From positions 19,792 to 83,791 of the forward strand of contig CAJTRW010000001.1 of assembly GCA_910578765.1 (NCBI GenBank): 64,000 nt of DNA, read 5' to 3'. The translations under genes were made by a program, and so were the position numbers. The DNA comes from an uncultured Christensenella sp. Lineage in GTDB: Bacteria; Bacillota; Clostridia; Christensenellales; Borkfalkiaceae. Position 1 is the stretch's first letter. Every line of letters begins with the position of its first letter. The notes below the pieces were generated by a model, which saw nothing but the letters and a program-made list of their open reading frames with translations, ran no database searches and was not told the origin of the DNA. Below, piece by piece: positions 43,053 to 53,507 of the stretch.

Positions 43053-45404
43053 TTACGGTTGCACGCGCGTCAGGTGGAACGTTCTGCCGTACCGGTCCTC
43101 CAAAAGCAATTGACCCGCGTCGTCGACAAATAAATCTATACCGAGATTTTCACCCGAAACATGCGTAAGGACGATTGAAACGCCGTCCGTATCCACACTG
43201 AAATTCAAGGTCTGCGTTTTTGCCTGTTCAGGCAAAAGCGTGCCGTCCTCATTGGTGGGCGTAACGGTTATTTTAACCGTACCGCTTACCCCCTCACCCG
43301 CGGAGGAGGGCGTAAATACCAGATTGAAAATATTTCCCTCGCGTTCGTCGACCGTCGTGTATTCGCCGCCGAGCAACGATTCGAAATCCGGTAAATCGCT
43401 GACGGTAAACGTGAACAGGCACCTTATGGGCGAACCGGATAAAGAAGTTACCGTAACGTTGTACGTGCCTGCCGCCGCAGCTTTGAATTTAAAGCACTTC
43501 ACGCCGCCCAGCGTAACCTGCTCTACCGTCGCCGACGACGAGTTGGAGGAAGTGACTTCCGCCTTCTGGTCGGCGTTTGCATATTCGTTTACCGCGCCGC
43601 GGAAATATACGTCACCGCCGATTGCAACCGTCTTTTTATCTCCGTTGCCGAACTTGCCCGTCACGGGGTTGCCTATCTGGGAAACCATCTGCGTGGGGTC
43701 TACACCCTTTACGTTAAACGTAATAGTCTTTTCTGTCAGCGAAGTCCTGATTTTAAGCTTCCACACCCCGCCGTTTCTAAGCTTTATTTTTAAAACGTTG
43801 CCGCTGCGGTAAGCAGTAAAGCCGGTTGAAACCAGTACGGACGAGCTGTTGACTTCTCCGCTATGGTTGCCCTCATAGTCCAAATACATGGGGTCGTGCG
43901 TAAAGTCCGCGGTCGAGGGCATTATATCCTCTATATTTATGGTCAGCGAAGGATTTTTCACGTCGCACTCTATTTCGCCGTTATCGCCTAAATCGACGTC
44001 GTTGTGCATTAATTTATACGATTTCAGCTTGAACATATCGGGCGAATAAGGCATATTTTCCGTTCTTTCACCGACGCTCTGGTCGACAACCGTAAAATTT
44101 CTCTGCGTGTACGGCGACGCCGGCGTCGTTATTCCGTTCACTGTAACGAAGCTTGGCGTATACCAATCGGCTCCCGCCGCGCTGTCGTTGTTTTCGTAAT
44201 AATCCTGCGTAAATTCCACGTGCTCTACGTTGTATTTTTCGCCGAGGGTAAAGGTAACCGTGGTCTCGTAATAATCCGCATTATTTGAACGGAATTCCAA
44301 TCCGGAAAAGGAGAAAGAATATTTCCTGTTCTGCTCGTCTGCGGTTTCCTTCAAATCACCGTTTGAGCAAACCTTTGCATGCTTATAGAGGCTTGCCAAG
44401 GTATTTTCTATGCCGTACTGCGTATCGCTGCTGTACCAAAGGAAGTTGGGCGAGCCGCCCATTGCGTCCGCGGACAGCTGATTGTTGGCGACGGTTTTCC
44501 CGTCCTGAAGCTGCACGCCGAAGATGCCGTCGCTTTCCATGCTGTAATGATACTCGTAAACAACGTAACGGAGAATTTCGTTTGTGGCTTCGTCCTTAAC
44601 CGGCGTACTTGCATCTTCTTTGACATAAGTGTAATTGTCGCCGAATTTATAGTCGTAGTCGAAGATTTTAACGCCGTCTTTGATGTCGCCGCCCTTCTTG
44701 GCCGACCAAACCGTCTGCGAGCCGGAAACAACCTCCGATTTGAACGCGGAACCGACCGCTATCGCGCCCTGAACCGTGGAAACGTCCACACCCGCCACCT
44801 TTACGGTGTACGAAGCCTGAACAGCCCCCTGCGAAACGGTTATGACGTAATCGTCCAGCGCAGAAAAGACCGTGCCTGAAATATTCCCCGAGGAGTCCTT
44901 TATTTCCAGCTTGAAATTTTTCAAATCCTCGGTAACGCGTTCGACAAGCTGTCCCTGCGCGTTCTCGTAAGTGCATTTAAGTTTCAAACCGCTGTAAGAA
45001 ATTTCTTCGCCGAGTTTGTAGTCCTTTTTTACCGCCGCGGTATCCAACTCTATCTTGCGCAGAATATTGTCGAAGCTTCCGACGTAAACGGTATATACAA
45101 CCTTTTTGCCGCCGTAACCGACGGTTATCATGTAATCTCCCGCAACGCTCATATCGAAGCCCTTTTCCTGCGTGATTTTCGCCTCGTCGGTAACGTCGAC
45201 GGTCTTACCGTCGCTGTAATGCGCCGTAACCGTAAAATCCTCGCCCAGCACAAACTCGTCCCCGACTTTGAAATCCGTCCTTGCGTTTTCAACGGTAATG
45301 CTTTCCAGCTTGGAGCCGCCGCACGCGGAAAGCCCTGCGACGGTGCATACAGCCGCGGTAACGGCAAGCAAAACCGTCAGGAATATTTTTAAAGTTTTTT
45401 TCAT
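43053..45404 (-). CDS. surface lipoprotein with bacterial Ig-like domains
   Basis: 783 residues. Lipobox VAGLSAC at the end of the signal peptide. Two N-terminal Ig-like (Big_3-type) units with FKVGDEFVLGEDFTVTAHYSDGKTV and YKLGEEISYSGLKLKCTY (about 33-105 and 112-205) are followed by a large unrecognised domain (~210-500), another Ig-like stretch (ADQKAEVTSSNSSSATVEQVTL) and a beta-rich C-terminus. Likely binds sugar or attaches to the cell envelope. Preceded by GGGAGGTTGAAAC, 52 nt after the next lipoprotein, same operon. Confidence 0.75.
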   Translation of the reverse strand: MKKTLKIFLTVLLAVTAAVCTVAGLSACGGSKLESITVENARTDFKVGDEFVLGEDFTVTAHYSDGKTVDVTDEAKITQEKGFDMSVAGDYMITVGYGGKKVVYTVYVGSFDNILRKIELDTAAVKKDYKLGEEISYSGLKLKCTYENAQGQLVERVTEDLKNFKLEIKDSSGNISGTVFSALDDYVITVSQGAVQASYTVKVAGVDVSTVQGAIAVGSAFKSEVVSGSQTVWSAKKGGDIKDGVKIFDYDYKFGDNYTYVKEDASTPVKDEATNEILRYVVYEYHYSMESDGIFGVQLQDGKTVANNQLSADAMGGSPNFLWYSSDTQYGIENTLASLYKHAKVCSNGDLKETADEQNRKYSFSFSGLEFRSNNADYYETTVTFTLGEKYNVEHVEFTQDYYENNDSAAGADWYTPSFVTVNGITTPASPYTQRNFTVVDQSVGERTENMPYSPDMFKLKSYKLMHNDVDLGDNGEIECDVKNPSLTINIEDIMPSTADFTHDPMYLDYEGNHSGEVNSSSVLVSTGFTAYRSGNVLKIKLRNGGVWKLKIRTSLTEKTITFNVKGVDPTQMVSQIGNPVTGKFGNGDKKTVAIGGDVYFRGAVNEYANADQKAEVTSSNSSSATVEQVTLGGVKCFKFKAAAAGTYNVTVTSLSGSPIRCLFTFTVSDLPDFESLLGGEYTTVDEREGNIFNLVFTPSSAGEGVSGTVKITVTPTNEDGTLLPEQAKTQTLNFSVDTDGVSIVLTHVSGENLGIDLFVDDAGQLLLEDRYGRTFHLTRVQP

Positions 45405-45456
45405 GTTTCAACCTCCCGTTAAACGGTTATTACTATTTACAGGTATTATCCTTTGA

Positions 45457-46914
45457 TTATTTGTAGAAACCGCACGCGAACAGCCACAGCGCGTCCTGGT
45501 TAGCAGAGTATCCCTTTTCTTCGGGAGTTCCTTCCGACGTTCCCGCGCCGTCGGTATACAGCGAATGACTTTCGGCAAACTTCTGTAAGAAATCTTTAAG
45601 CTCCTTGGTGACGTAGCACACGCCGTCGGAATTGCTAACCCTGTTATAGTCCTCGCGTATGAAATCCGTATAATTCAGAACGACGTACTTGTGCTCTTCT
45701 TCAAGCCACATGTTGTAAAGCCTTAAAAAGTTTTGACCCAGCCCGACAAAGTGCGCGTCGTACAGCGTGGTTACGGAATAAGACTCGATAGGCATCGATA
45801 TTGCGCAGCAAAGTATAGGTCCGTAATTTTTGCCGTAACCGTACGGGTCGTCCGCGTAATCTTTGTTATAGTAATGGAAAAAGCCCGTGTCCTCGTTATA
45901 CTTGTAATTGTATTCGGTAGTTTTCGTCGTTTCGTCATAATACGTATAGATAAATTGCTTCTTCCCCAAATCGGCGAACGTAAACTTTTCCCCGGGCTTC
46001 TTTTCCGCCGCTTTTATCTTGGCTTCCTTTGCGCGGTATATCCTTTCGTCGGAGTTGCCGCTGACGTATTCGCCCTCGTATGTTATAGCAAAATCAACCG
46101 TCAACGGGTAGTCCGTATTTTTACCCTGCGCGCTTACCGCGAAGGTGAAGGAGTGCCCGACCTCGCTTTTGTCTATCTTATATTCGTAACGGAAATTTCT
46201 TGTAAACCCGCCTTCGAGCGAAACTCCGCCGCCGTTGGCGTCCTTGGGGTTAAACTTATAGCTGCCCGAGCCGCTGTACGTCCTGAGAAGGGGATTTATC
46301 TCGTCCGCGTAAACGCTGACGCAGGATTCTACCGAGTAAAACCCCGCCGCGGTGGGCGTATACTGGTAATAAAGATATTCGCCCTCGTAAGAAATTTGCG
46401 CGCGGTAATTGCCGTCGTATCTGACTACATAGCAACCGCCGTCCACATAAAGCCCCTTGCCGTCACCCCTTTCCGGCTGTTTTACGTCGGTAAGAAGAAT
46501 GGTTATTTTACGGTTTTCCGCCGTGGCGGTGTTTGCGTTGGGATTGTATGCGTAGTGAGAGGGAAGCCCCTCCAAATATACTCCGTAATCGCCGTCCAGC
46601 TCGCCCGCGTCCGCCTTGCCGTCCGCGCCGAGAGCGACTCTTTTCACGTTTAAGTCGTTTTTCCAGACGACGGTTATATCTTCACCCGCGGGGTCGAAAA
46701 GCTTATTGTTATAAAATACGGAGACCGTATAATGCGTTTCGGGCACGGAGGGGTCTACGGGTTCGTCGGGCTTCACGGGATTATCGGGGTCGGTCGGGAC
46801 GGTAGGCTTGTTATTTCCGCCGTTATTGTCTATATAACTGCCGAGACCGCAACCCGCAAAGCACGAAACCGCGCATGCGAAAACGAGCATCAGGGATAAA
46901 ATTTTCTTTTTCAT
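45457..46914 (-). CDS. lipoprotein of the vWA/MoxR cluster, unknown function
   Basis: 485 residues from the ATG at 46914, which overlaps the stop of the vWA gene (ATGA). Signal peptide with CFAGC lipobox, Pro/Asp-rich linker (PDEPVDPSVPETHY), then a fibronectin-like start (YTVSVFYNNKLFDPAGEDITVVWKN) and a beta-rich body with many Tyr. The C-terminal ~150 residues are helical. No recognised enzyme motif. Translational coupling ties it to the vWA/MoxR group. Confidence 0.72.
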   Translation of the reverse strand: MKKKILSLMLVFACAVSCFAGCGLGSYIDNNGGNNKPTVPTDPDNPVKPDEPVDPSVPETHYTVSVFYNNKLFDPAGEDITVVWKNDLNVKRVALGADGKADAGELDGDYGVYLEGLPSHYAYNPNANTATAENRKITILLTDVKQPERGDGKGLYVDGGCYVVRYDGNYRAQISYEGEYLYYQYTPTAAGFYSVESCVSVYADEINPLLRTYSGSGSYKFNPKDANGGGVSLEGGFTRNFRYEYKIDKSEVGHSFTFAVSAQGKNTDYPLTVDFAITYEGEYVSGNSDERIYRAKEAKIKAAEKKPGEKFTFADLGKKQFIYTYYDETTKTTEYNYKYNEDTGFFHYYNKDYADDPYGYGKNYGPILCCAISMPIESYSVTTLYDAHFVGLGQNFLRLYNMWLEEEHKYVVLNYTDFIREDYNRVSNSDGVCYVTKELKDFLQKFAESHSLYTDGAGTSEGTPEEKGYSANQDALWLFACGFYK

Positions 46915-49583
46915 CTGCGCCTCCCGACAATTCCCGAGAAGAACGAAGTCACGTCCTTCCACTTCAACTGTCTTATTACTATATCTGTTATGAACAACAC
47001 CGCGCAGACTATCATAAGCGGCATTGTAAAGTCGAATACGTAAGACGTATACGCCGAATCGGAATTTTCAAGCTTGGTTATCTCGTCCGGCTCGAAAATC
47101 GTTCCGTTTTCACTCACAAGTCTGTACAGCGAAGATTTGCTGTAAGAAGTGAAGCTGTCGTATTCCGCATAATACGAAACGCAGAACTCCGCCTCCGCTT
47201 CGTAATGCAGTCCGTTGAAATTATAGTCCAGCTTAAAGCGGTAGGTACCGGGCGCGTCCGTCGCAAACGTTGCGAAATATTCGCTTGAATCGAATGTAAG
47301 CGCCTTTTCCGAAACCAAACCCGTAGGTCCTGTCAGCGCAGCCGTAAAAGCCGTACTGTTTTGCAACGACTGCGAAGTTTTTACTTTAAGCGTAGTCGAG
47401 TTACCGTTACCTTCGACGTCTATAATAAACGGCACGTTTATTCTTACGTCGGGAAGGGTTGCCGCGGGAATGTTTTTAAGAAATTTGCCGCCCTCGGTTC
47501 CGTCCGTCCAGCCGCCCGCCCATGAGGTGATGTCCGAAAGAAAACTTACTACTTTGCCGTTGCCTCCGCTCCAATAAGCGTATAAAGGAACGTCGAACGA
47601 CGTTATTTTATCGCGGTAATATTTTGCGGTTAACACGGTTTTTGCGGTGCTTTTTGCCGCGTTGTACCAGAAGCCTCCCACGGCTTCCGGCTGACCTACG
47701 CCCTGCGCAACCGTCTCGTCCGGACGGCGTACCGTTACGTCGTAGCTTCCGTCCTTTATCTCTATATTTTCCTGCTCGTCGGTAATCTGTTTGATAATGC
47801 CGTCCACTTCGCTTTCGTGCTTTATATTTCTGTAAAACACAAGCTCCTGTAAATACGGCTTGCCGCTTATTGCGGAATTATCCACCACGCCAGACAGCAG
47901 CTTGTCGCCGTCCGACGAAGGGAATATACCTATTGCGGAAACCGCTATATCCTCCCTCGTCATATTTTCGGCTTCGGTCACTGCGGACGAGGAGCCGTCC
48001 ATTCCGTCGGAAATGATAATTACGCGTCTGTCGCGGAAGCGCTTGGGCATTTTTTCGTGCGCGTATTTTAAAGCGAAGCCTAAATTAGTGCCGTTTTCCG
48101 CTTCCTTCTCGTTTATCTTTTCAATCAAAACCTTTGTGGCGGTAAGCGTCGACGGGGGCAAGAATTCGTCCACCGTGCCGGAAAATCCCACTACCAGTAC
48201 AGTGTCGGCGGACGTAAGAGAATTAATAAGCTCTATCGCGGTTCTTTTTGCCACGCCGAAACGGCTGTTGAAATTCATACTGGTTGAAACGTCCAGAACA
48301 ATGGTAACAAGCCGTTTGTCCTGGTCGAAGTTGCCTATGCGCACGGGCAACAGCGCCGCAAGCTGTTTCAGCGGAGAATTTTTATCGTCGGGGTCGTCGT
48401 CCTGAACGAAGGTGTTGCCGTAAGTGGTAAGCGTCTTGCCGTAATCGTCGACAAGCGTGGTAAGGCTTGTCATAAACATACTGCTTGCGCGCACCTTGCG
48501 CACGTCGAAATTGCTTAAAGCTATTTCGTCGTAAACGCACATTTCCTCAACGGAAAGGGGAACCTCCGCCGCGTCCGAAATATAGGTTACGTCGTTTTCG
48601 CCGTAAATTGCTTTACCCGCCGCAACGTCCGCCGCGGAAGCGCCGATAAACAGAACTTTTCTCTCGTCGGTGATTTTCTGCGTGAACAGATATGTATTGT
48701 TGTAAGGCGAAGTATCGTCCTCGGCGTTTACCGTTTCTATCTTCAATTCGTACTCGAACGCGCCCGTCTCGTCAGTGGCAAGGGGCATGGAAACAGTGTT
48801 AAGTCCGCTGTATAAGCTGACCGTTTTCCTTTCCTCGAACACGCCGTTTTTAGTCAGGGTCAGGTATGCGTCTATGCGCCCGTCCCCGCCGCAATTGGCG
48901 CGTATCAAAACGTTTACCTCTTCTTCCTTATCCAGATAGCTTGACGAAGCGGCCTCCGCGCCGTCAAGCTGGACCTCTTTCACGTCGTCGGATAAATTAT
49001 CGTTTATATACACGGCGTCTACGTAGACGCCGTTTTCCTGCAAGGACGAAACGACCTTTACAAGATTGTTGGCGGATACCGTTTCCGCACCGTCGGTCAC
49101 GACTATTATGCGCTTAATGACGTCCTCGTCGAAGAGATTGCCGGCATAGCGCAGTGCGGAGCCTATGTCCGTTGCGCTTCTGTCCACTTTGTCCGCAGAG
49201 CTTACGTCGGGAATTTTAGCGCCCAGCTCGGATATAAGCTGGTAATTTCTGCCGAAGCATATTACGCCCACCTTAGAGTTTTTGGGAAGCTTGCCCGCCA
49301 CCCTTTCCACGCTTTTCTGCACGTCGTCCAGATTGTGCTCCGCTGAATAGGATATATCCGCAAGCACATATACATTTGTTTCGGTTATCACCGCTTTAAA
49401 CGACATGCCGCCAACCGCCAAAGTAATGCAAAGACATATTATCAGATGCAGGGAAACGGATGCGACGTTGTGGAAGTTTACGTTGTCGCGCCTGACCGTA
49501 ATAAAAAACGGAATAAGCACGGCGGCCGCAAGCGGCAGGGCTATAAACAGAAGCCAGGGGTTATCGAAGCTGATATTGTTCAT
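46911..49583 (-). CDS. membrane protein with two vWA-type domains
   Basis: 890 residues. Two N-terminal membrane helices (about 10-30 and 40-65), then a first MIDAS-like VLADISYSAE (~73) in a vWA fold, and a second vWA domain with DVSTSMNFNSR (MIDAS DxSxS) and VIIISDGMDGSS further on; one more helix near the C-terminus (IVCAVLFITDIVIRQL). Resembles BatA/BatB proteins and glutamine amidotransferase-like vWA families of stress and envelope clusters, where vWA proteins bind the MoxR ATPase's clients through Mg2+. It overlaps the next vWA gene by 23 nt. Confidence 0.8.
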   Translation of the reverse strand: MNNISFDNPWLLFIALPLAAAVLIPFFITVRRDNVNFHNVASVSLHLIICLCITLAVGGMSFKAVITETNVYVLADISYSAEHNLDDVQKSVERVAGKLPKNSKVGVICFGRNYQLISELGAKIPDVSSADKVDRSATDIGSALRYAGNLFDEDVIKRIIVVTDGAETVSANNLVKVVSSLQENGVYVDAVYINDNLSDDVKEVQLDGAEAASSSYLDKEEEVNVLIRANCGGDGRIDAYLTLTKNGVFEERKTVSLYSGLNTVSMPLATDETGAFEYELKIETVNAEDDTSPYNNTYLFTQKITDERKVLFIGASAADVAAGKAIYGENDVTYISDAAEVPLSVEEMCVYDEIALSNFDVRKVRASSMFMTSLTTLVDDYGKTLTTYGNTFVQDDDPDDKNSPLKQLAALLPVRIGNFDQDKRLVTIVLDVSTSMNFNSRFGVAKRTAIELINSLTSADTVLVVGFSGTVDEFLPPSTLTATKVLIEKINEKEAENGTNLGFALKYAHEKMPKRFRDRRVIIISDGMDGSSSAVTEAENMTREDIAVSAIGIFPSSDGDKLLSGVVDNSAISGKPYLQELVFYRNIKHESEVDGIIKQITDEQENIEIKDGSYDVTVRRPDETVAQGVGQPEAVGGFWYNAAKSTAKTVLTAKYYRDKITSFDVPLYAYWSGGNGKVVSFLSDITSWAGGWTDGTEGGKFLKNIPAATLPDVRINVPFIIDVEGNGNSTTLKVKTSQSLQNSTAFTAALTGPTGLVSEKALTFDSSEYFATFATDAPGTYRFKLDYNFNGLHYEAEAEFCVSYYAEYDSFTSYSKSSLYRLVSENGTIFEPDEITKLENSDSAYTSYVFDFTMPLMIVCAVLFITDIVIRQLKWKDVTSFFSGIVGRRR

Positions 49584-51450
49584 AACAGTAAATCCCCCAG
49601 TCCGCCAGCAACAGCACGCATATTACTATGAAAAATGCCGGCAGTTTATCGTAATATCCGTCGGAATAGTTAAACTCTCTTTCGCCGCTTAAAATAAGCG
49701 TTCCGCCGCCCTGCGAGCGGCTTTCCGTCTCCGGCACGCACGCGAACGAGCAAAGCGAGCTTTCGTCGCTTCCGGCAAGCTTAACGGTAACGGTATACGT
49801 TCCCGTTTCGTTCAGCTGGACGGAGCAATAAGCCTTGCCCTCCGTGTCCAGCGTGGTATTCCTGCCCGAAGGACTTGTAACGACTATGTTCTCGCAGCCG
49901 GGTACTACGTTTACCTTCATAATATCGCCGCAGTCGTATACGGTGTCCTCTATGACGGACGGGAAAGAATAATTCATTAAATTTCTTACAAGTATCAGAA
50001 AATCGTCTTTAAGACCGAAGTCGGAATCGCCTATGGCAAACGCAAAGACGACCTCTCTGTCGTTGTTGTCGTTAAGCCCCGCGGCGATAAGCGTATCGCC
50101 GTTGACTTTCATGACGGAGGTGAAGTTGCGCGGTATACCGTACTTGGCATACTTGCGGACGGCAACCTCGCGCCCCACTATGTCGCGCAGCAAATCCTTC
50201 TCCTGTACGGAGGTACCGCGGGTATATTCGGGCACGAAATAGCTTGCAGGACCCGTTTCGTCCTTGGGAGTCTGATAATCCCTGAATTTTATTCCGGAGC
50301 CTTTCCCCGTTCCGTCTACGGCGTCTATAAGCCATATAGCCGCGTTTTTGGGAAGCTCTGCGGGAGTAAAGCCGTTAAATACGCAAAGCCCGTAGCCCGC
50401 CGCGTCCGACGCGGAATATTTTTCTACGGAAACGGCGTCCACCTGCGCTTTGCCCGCGGAGGATATCGCGTTCCTCAGATACATACCGTCCTTTGAATCG
50501 CTTACGAATAAAACCTTTCTTTCCTGCGCCTTCGCCTCGTCGTACAGTATAACCACGTTATCCTCGCCCAGGGCGTCCTTGGCGACTATTTTAAGCTGTA
50601 ATTTCGTAAAGTGCGAAACGGCTGTCTGCACTTTGAATTCCGCAGGTTCGTCCGCCATCAGCTTTACGGTCGTCTCGCCTATTTTTTCGGGCGGAGCCAT
50701 AAGAGTGTCGCTTGCGGACAGCTCCACGGTAATTTCCGCGTCCTCGCAATACGAAATTACTTTCCCCGTGCCGCAGACTCCGCCGTCTTCGAACGTATAT
50801 CCGTAATCGTTAAACGCGATATTGTTTTCTCCCGAGGAAACGTTTATCAAAGTTATATTCTCGGTCTCGTACGGCTTATCGGTTATAAGATAAATTATTG
50901 CCGAACGGTTATTGTCGAAGTATTCCTGCGCAACGTTCATGGCGGAAGAACATTCCGTCGCGCTCCAACCCGCGCCGAGCGCCGCCACGTCGGACTTTGC
51001 CTGCTGTTTTTGGGTAACGCCCTCGAAAGCGACGTTGACCGTATCGCGCACAAACACAAGCGTATACGAGCTGCCCGACAACGAGTCGTCTATAATCCCG
51101 TTTATTTTATCCTTCGCCCTGTCGAAGCGCGTTGAACCGTCCTGCTGCATATTCATGCTGGCGGAACCGTCGAGTATAAAATATATATCGTTTGCGGAAT
51201 TTCGCATCGTAAATACCGGATGGGCTATCAACAGCGACGCCGCAATAACGGCGAGTATCTGCAAAATAAGCGTCAGTATGCCGGTGAGTTTGGATACCGG
51301 TTTTCTTTTTTTCAGGAATTTTTCGCTCAGCTCCCACAGGTATGTGGAGGCTATCGTCTGCTCGGTATATTTAGATTTGATGACGTAAATCAGAATCAGT
51401 ACGGGTATACCGAGAAGCCCCAAAAGTCCGAGAGGGAAATAAAAACTCAT
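49561..51450 (-). CDS. BatA-like vWA membrane protein
   Basis: 629 residues. BatA-type N-terminus: two helices (5-25, 55-82; FPLGLLGLLGIPVLILIYVIK), then a vWA domain with ILDGSASMNMQQDGS (MIDAS D-x-S-x-S at ~94) and LITDKPYE. A middle beta-rich region, and a C-terminal helix (about 605-622, FFIVICVLLLADWGIY). It starts inside the DUF58 gene by 4 nt. Works with the MoxR ATPase and DUF58 protein, a gene set common in bacteria for envelope or enzyme maturation. Confidence 0.82.
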   Translation of the reverse strand: MSFYFPLGLLGLLGIPVLILIYVIKSKYTEQTIASTYLWELSEKFLKKRKPVSKLTGILTLILQILAVIAASLLIAHPVFTMRNSANDIYFILDGSASMNMQQDGSTRFDRAKDKINGIIDDSLSGSSYTLVFVRDTVNVAFEGVTQKQQAKSDVAALGAGWSATECSSAMNVAQEYFDNNRSAIIYLITDKPYETENITLINVSSGENNIAFNDYGYTFEDGGVCGTGKVISYCEDAEITVELSASDTLMAPPEKIGETTVKLMADEPAEFKVQTAVSHFTKLQLKIVAKDALGEDNVVILYDEAKAQERKVLFVSDSKDGMYLRNAISSAGKAQVDAVSVEKYSASDAAGYGLCVFNGFTPAELPKNAAIWLIDAVDGTGKGSGIKFRDYQTPKDETGPASYFVPEYTRGTSVQEKDLLRDIVGREVAVRKYAKYGIPRNFTSVMKVNGDTLIAAGLNDNNDREVVFAFAIGDSDFGLKDDFLILVRNLMNYSFPSVIEDTVYDCGDIMKVNVVPGCENIVVTSPSGRNTTLDTEGKAYCSVQLNETGTYTVTVKLAGSDESSLCSFACVPETESRSQGGGTLILSGEREFNYSDGYYDKLPAFFIVICVLLLADWGIYCYEQYQLR

Positions 51451-52331
51451 TTCATCACCCCCAGTTGTGTAAGCTGCTCGAAGAATAATCCGTCAAGAGG
51501 TTTGTCGTCCCTGACGAGAACGTACTCCGCGCCGCGCGCGTTGCAATAATCGCGTATTCTGTCCTGAACGTACCGCACCGCCTCGCGGTATGCCTTAATA
51601 ATGTCTCTGTTGATGTTTTTGCGGTACATTCTGCCCGCGTCCTCACTGTCGTAAAAAATATTTTTGCCGCGCACCTTGGGGTTGATTTCCTCCGACGAAA
51701 GCACTTGAACGCACAAGAGGTCTCTCTTTTTATCCGCAAGATAGTCTATCGCGTTTTCGTAATTGTTATCGGTAAGAAAGTCCGAAATTATCACCGAAAG
51801 CCCGTCGCCGTAACCGACCTGAGTCGGCATTATTCCCTCGCTTATGAAGCAGTCGCCGCCGAACTCTATCCCGTTCAGCTTGCCTATTTCGGCAAAATAG
51901 CGTTCCCTGCCGGATATGGCGGAAATAACTTCCGTAACCTCTCCGCCGCGTATCGTGAACACCGAAACTTTATCCAGCTCGGTCACGGACAGATATGCAA
52001 GCGTCGCGGCTATCTGCAAAGCCGCTTCGCCCTTTTTGCCGTCGCCGAAAGCCATGGACTGACTTACGTCGATATAAATTTTGGTGTGAAGCTGTCTTTC
52101 GTCCAGATAGAGTTTGAGGTACAGCGTTTCGAAACGGGCGTAGGCGTTCCAGTCTATTTTGGTTATATCGTCCCCGGGCACGTAATTTCTGTAATCGACA
52201 AATTCGCAGGACGAACCGAACGTTCTGCTCTTGTGATTGCCGCCGAATAATCCGGCTATGTTGTTTTTCAAAACGGTTTGCAACAGCTCTACGCGTTGCA
52301 AAAACGCTTCGTTTATTACGAGTTTGCCCAT
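51447..52331 (-). CDS. DUF58 family protein
   Basis: 294 residues. The DUF58 signature is clear: FGSSCEFVDYRNYVPGDDITKIDWNAYARFETLYLKLY (quoted in parts; about 39-78), then a degenerate vWA fold (TKIYIDVSQSMAFGDGKKG with DxSxS, VIISDF). These proteins occur directly after moxR in most bacteria and are thought to be clients or adaptors. No membrane segment. 29 nt after the MoxR gene. Confidence 0.92.
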   Translation of the reverse strand: MGKLVINEAFLQRVELLQTVLKNNIAGLFGGNHKSRTFGSSCEFVDYRNYVPGDDITKIDWNAYARFETLYLKLYLDERQLHTKIYIDVSQSMAFGDGKKGEAALQIAATLAYLSVTELDKVSVFTIRGGEVTEVISAISGRERYFAEIGKLNGIEFGGDCFISEGIMPTQVGYGDGLSVIISDFLTDNNYENAIDYLADKKRDLLCVQVLSSEEINPKVRGKNIFYDSEDAGRMYRKNINRDIIKAYREAVRYVQDRIRDYCNARGAEYVLVRDDKPLDGLFFEQLTQLGVMK

Positions 52332-52360
52332 TTATCTAAGCCTTTTTTATTTTTGGATTT

Positions 52361-53488
52361 TCAGTCTTTTTTATTACCGAAAAGCTTTTTCTTCTTTTTT
52401 ACCGGTGTCGCGCTTTCTTCAACCGCGTCGGTATTTTCGTTATTGTCGATTGCGGTTTCAGCGGGGGCCTCCTGCTTTTTATCCGCGTCGAGCTTGCCCG
52501 AACCCTTTTCCTTTGCGTTTTCGCTTATAAGTCTGTCGATTACGTCGTCGACGGTAAGCTTTTCGTTAATTGCCGTATAATTAATTTTCATTCTGTGACG
52601 CAGAACGGGATATGCAAGCGAGTTTATATCCTCGTAGGATACGTTATATCTGCCGTCTATCAGCGCGCGGACCTTCGCCGCCGTGATAAGCGCCTGACCG
52701 GCGCGGGGCGAACAGCCGTATTTGATATATTTTTTAGCGGTATCTCCGCTGTCCTCCAATTCGGGGTGGGTGCGCGCGACGAGACGCATTGCATAGTACA
52801 GCACGTCGGGCACGACGGGTACGGATTTGGCAAGCTCGCGCATGGCGAGAATGGTTGCCCCGTCGACGACAGCGTCGGCGGTTTCCTCCAAGGTGACCTG
52901 CGTCATGTTTACTATATCGGCAAGCTCTTTGACGGAAGGGAATCCCACTAAAAGCTTGAACATGAAACGGTCCATCTGCGCTTCGGGCAGGGGGTAGGTT
53001 CCGTCCTGCTCTATGGGGTTCTGCGTGGCGAGTACGAAAAACGGTTCCGAAATGGAATACGTCTTGTTGGCTACGGTCACCCTGTGCTCCTGCATGACCT
53101 CCAGCATGGCGGACTGCGTTTTCGGCGTCGCGCGGTTAATTTCGTCCGCAAGAACGAGATTCGCGAAAATGGGGCCGCGCTGGAAAACGGTATTCATTTT
53201 GCCGGACGCGTCCTTTTCTATTACGTTGGTGCCCGTAACGTCCGACGGCATAAGGTCGGGCGTAAACTGGATACGCGAAAACGGAAGTTTAAGCGCCTTG
53301 CCGAGCGTCCTTACAAGCCTTGTCTTGCCGACGCCGGGCACGCCCTCCAAAAGAACGTTGCCGCCCGCTATAATGGCGATGATAACGTTATTTACAATGT
53401 CTTCCTGACCTACCAGGTCCTTTTTGATTTCCTGCTTGATTTTTGCAACCGAACGGCTGAAATTTTCAACTTTTGCTTTATTGTCCAT
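52361..53488 (-). CDS. MoxR-family AAA+ ATPase
   Basis: 375 residues. Walker A GVPGVGKTRL, the MoxR FTPDLMPSDVTGTNV motif, Walker B LADEINRATPKTQSAMLEVMQEHRV (in parts), sensor ATQNPIEQDGTYPLPEAQMDRF. It acts as a chaperone-like remodelling ATPase for the vWA partners. The last ~50 residues are an additional low-complexity Lys/Glu/Ala tail ending in KKKKKLFGNKKD, not usual for MoxR. 19 nt after the membrane protein gene. Confidence 0.94.
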   Translation of the reverse strand: MDNKAKVENFSRSVAKIKQEIKKDLVGQEDIVNNVIIAIIAGGNVLLEGVPGVGKTRLVRTLGKALKLPFSRIQFTPDLMPSDVTGTNVIEKDASGKMNTVFQRGPIFANLVLADEINRATPKTQSAMLEVMQEHRVTVANKTYSISEPFFVLATQNPIEQDGTYPLPEAQMDRFMFKLLVGFPSVKELADIVNMTQVTLEETADAVVDGATILAMRELAKSVPVVPDVLYYAMRLVARTHPELEDSGDTAKKYIKYGCSPRAGQALITAAKVRALIDGRYNVSYEDINSLAYPVLRHRMKINYTAINEKLTVDDVIDRLISENAKEKGSGKLDADKKQEAPAETAIDNNENTDAVEESATPVKKKKKLFGNKKD

Positions 53489-53507
53489 TTTTTTAAAAAC
53501 CTCTTTT

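Noticed and set aside
46911..53488. vWA-MoxR set as a stand-alone conflict system (ternary type)
   Set aside because: MoxR-DUF58-vWA with BatA-type helices is the common bacterial arrangement, and no TIR, protease or toxin effector is fused to it; kept only as a surface cluster.
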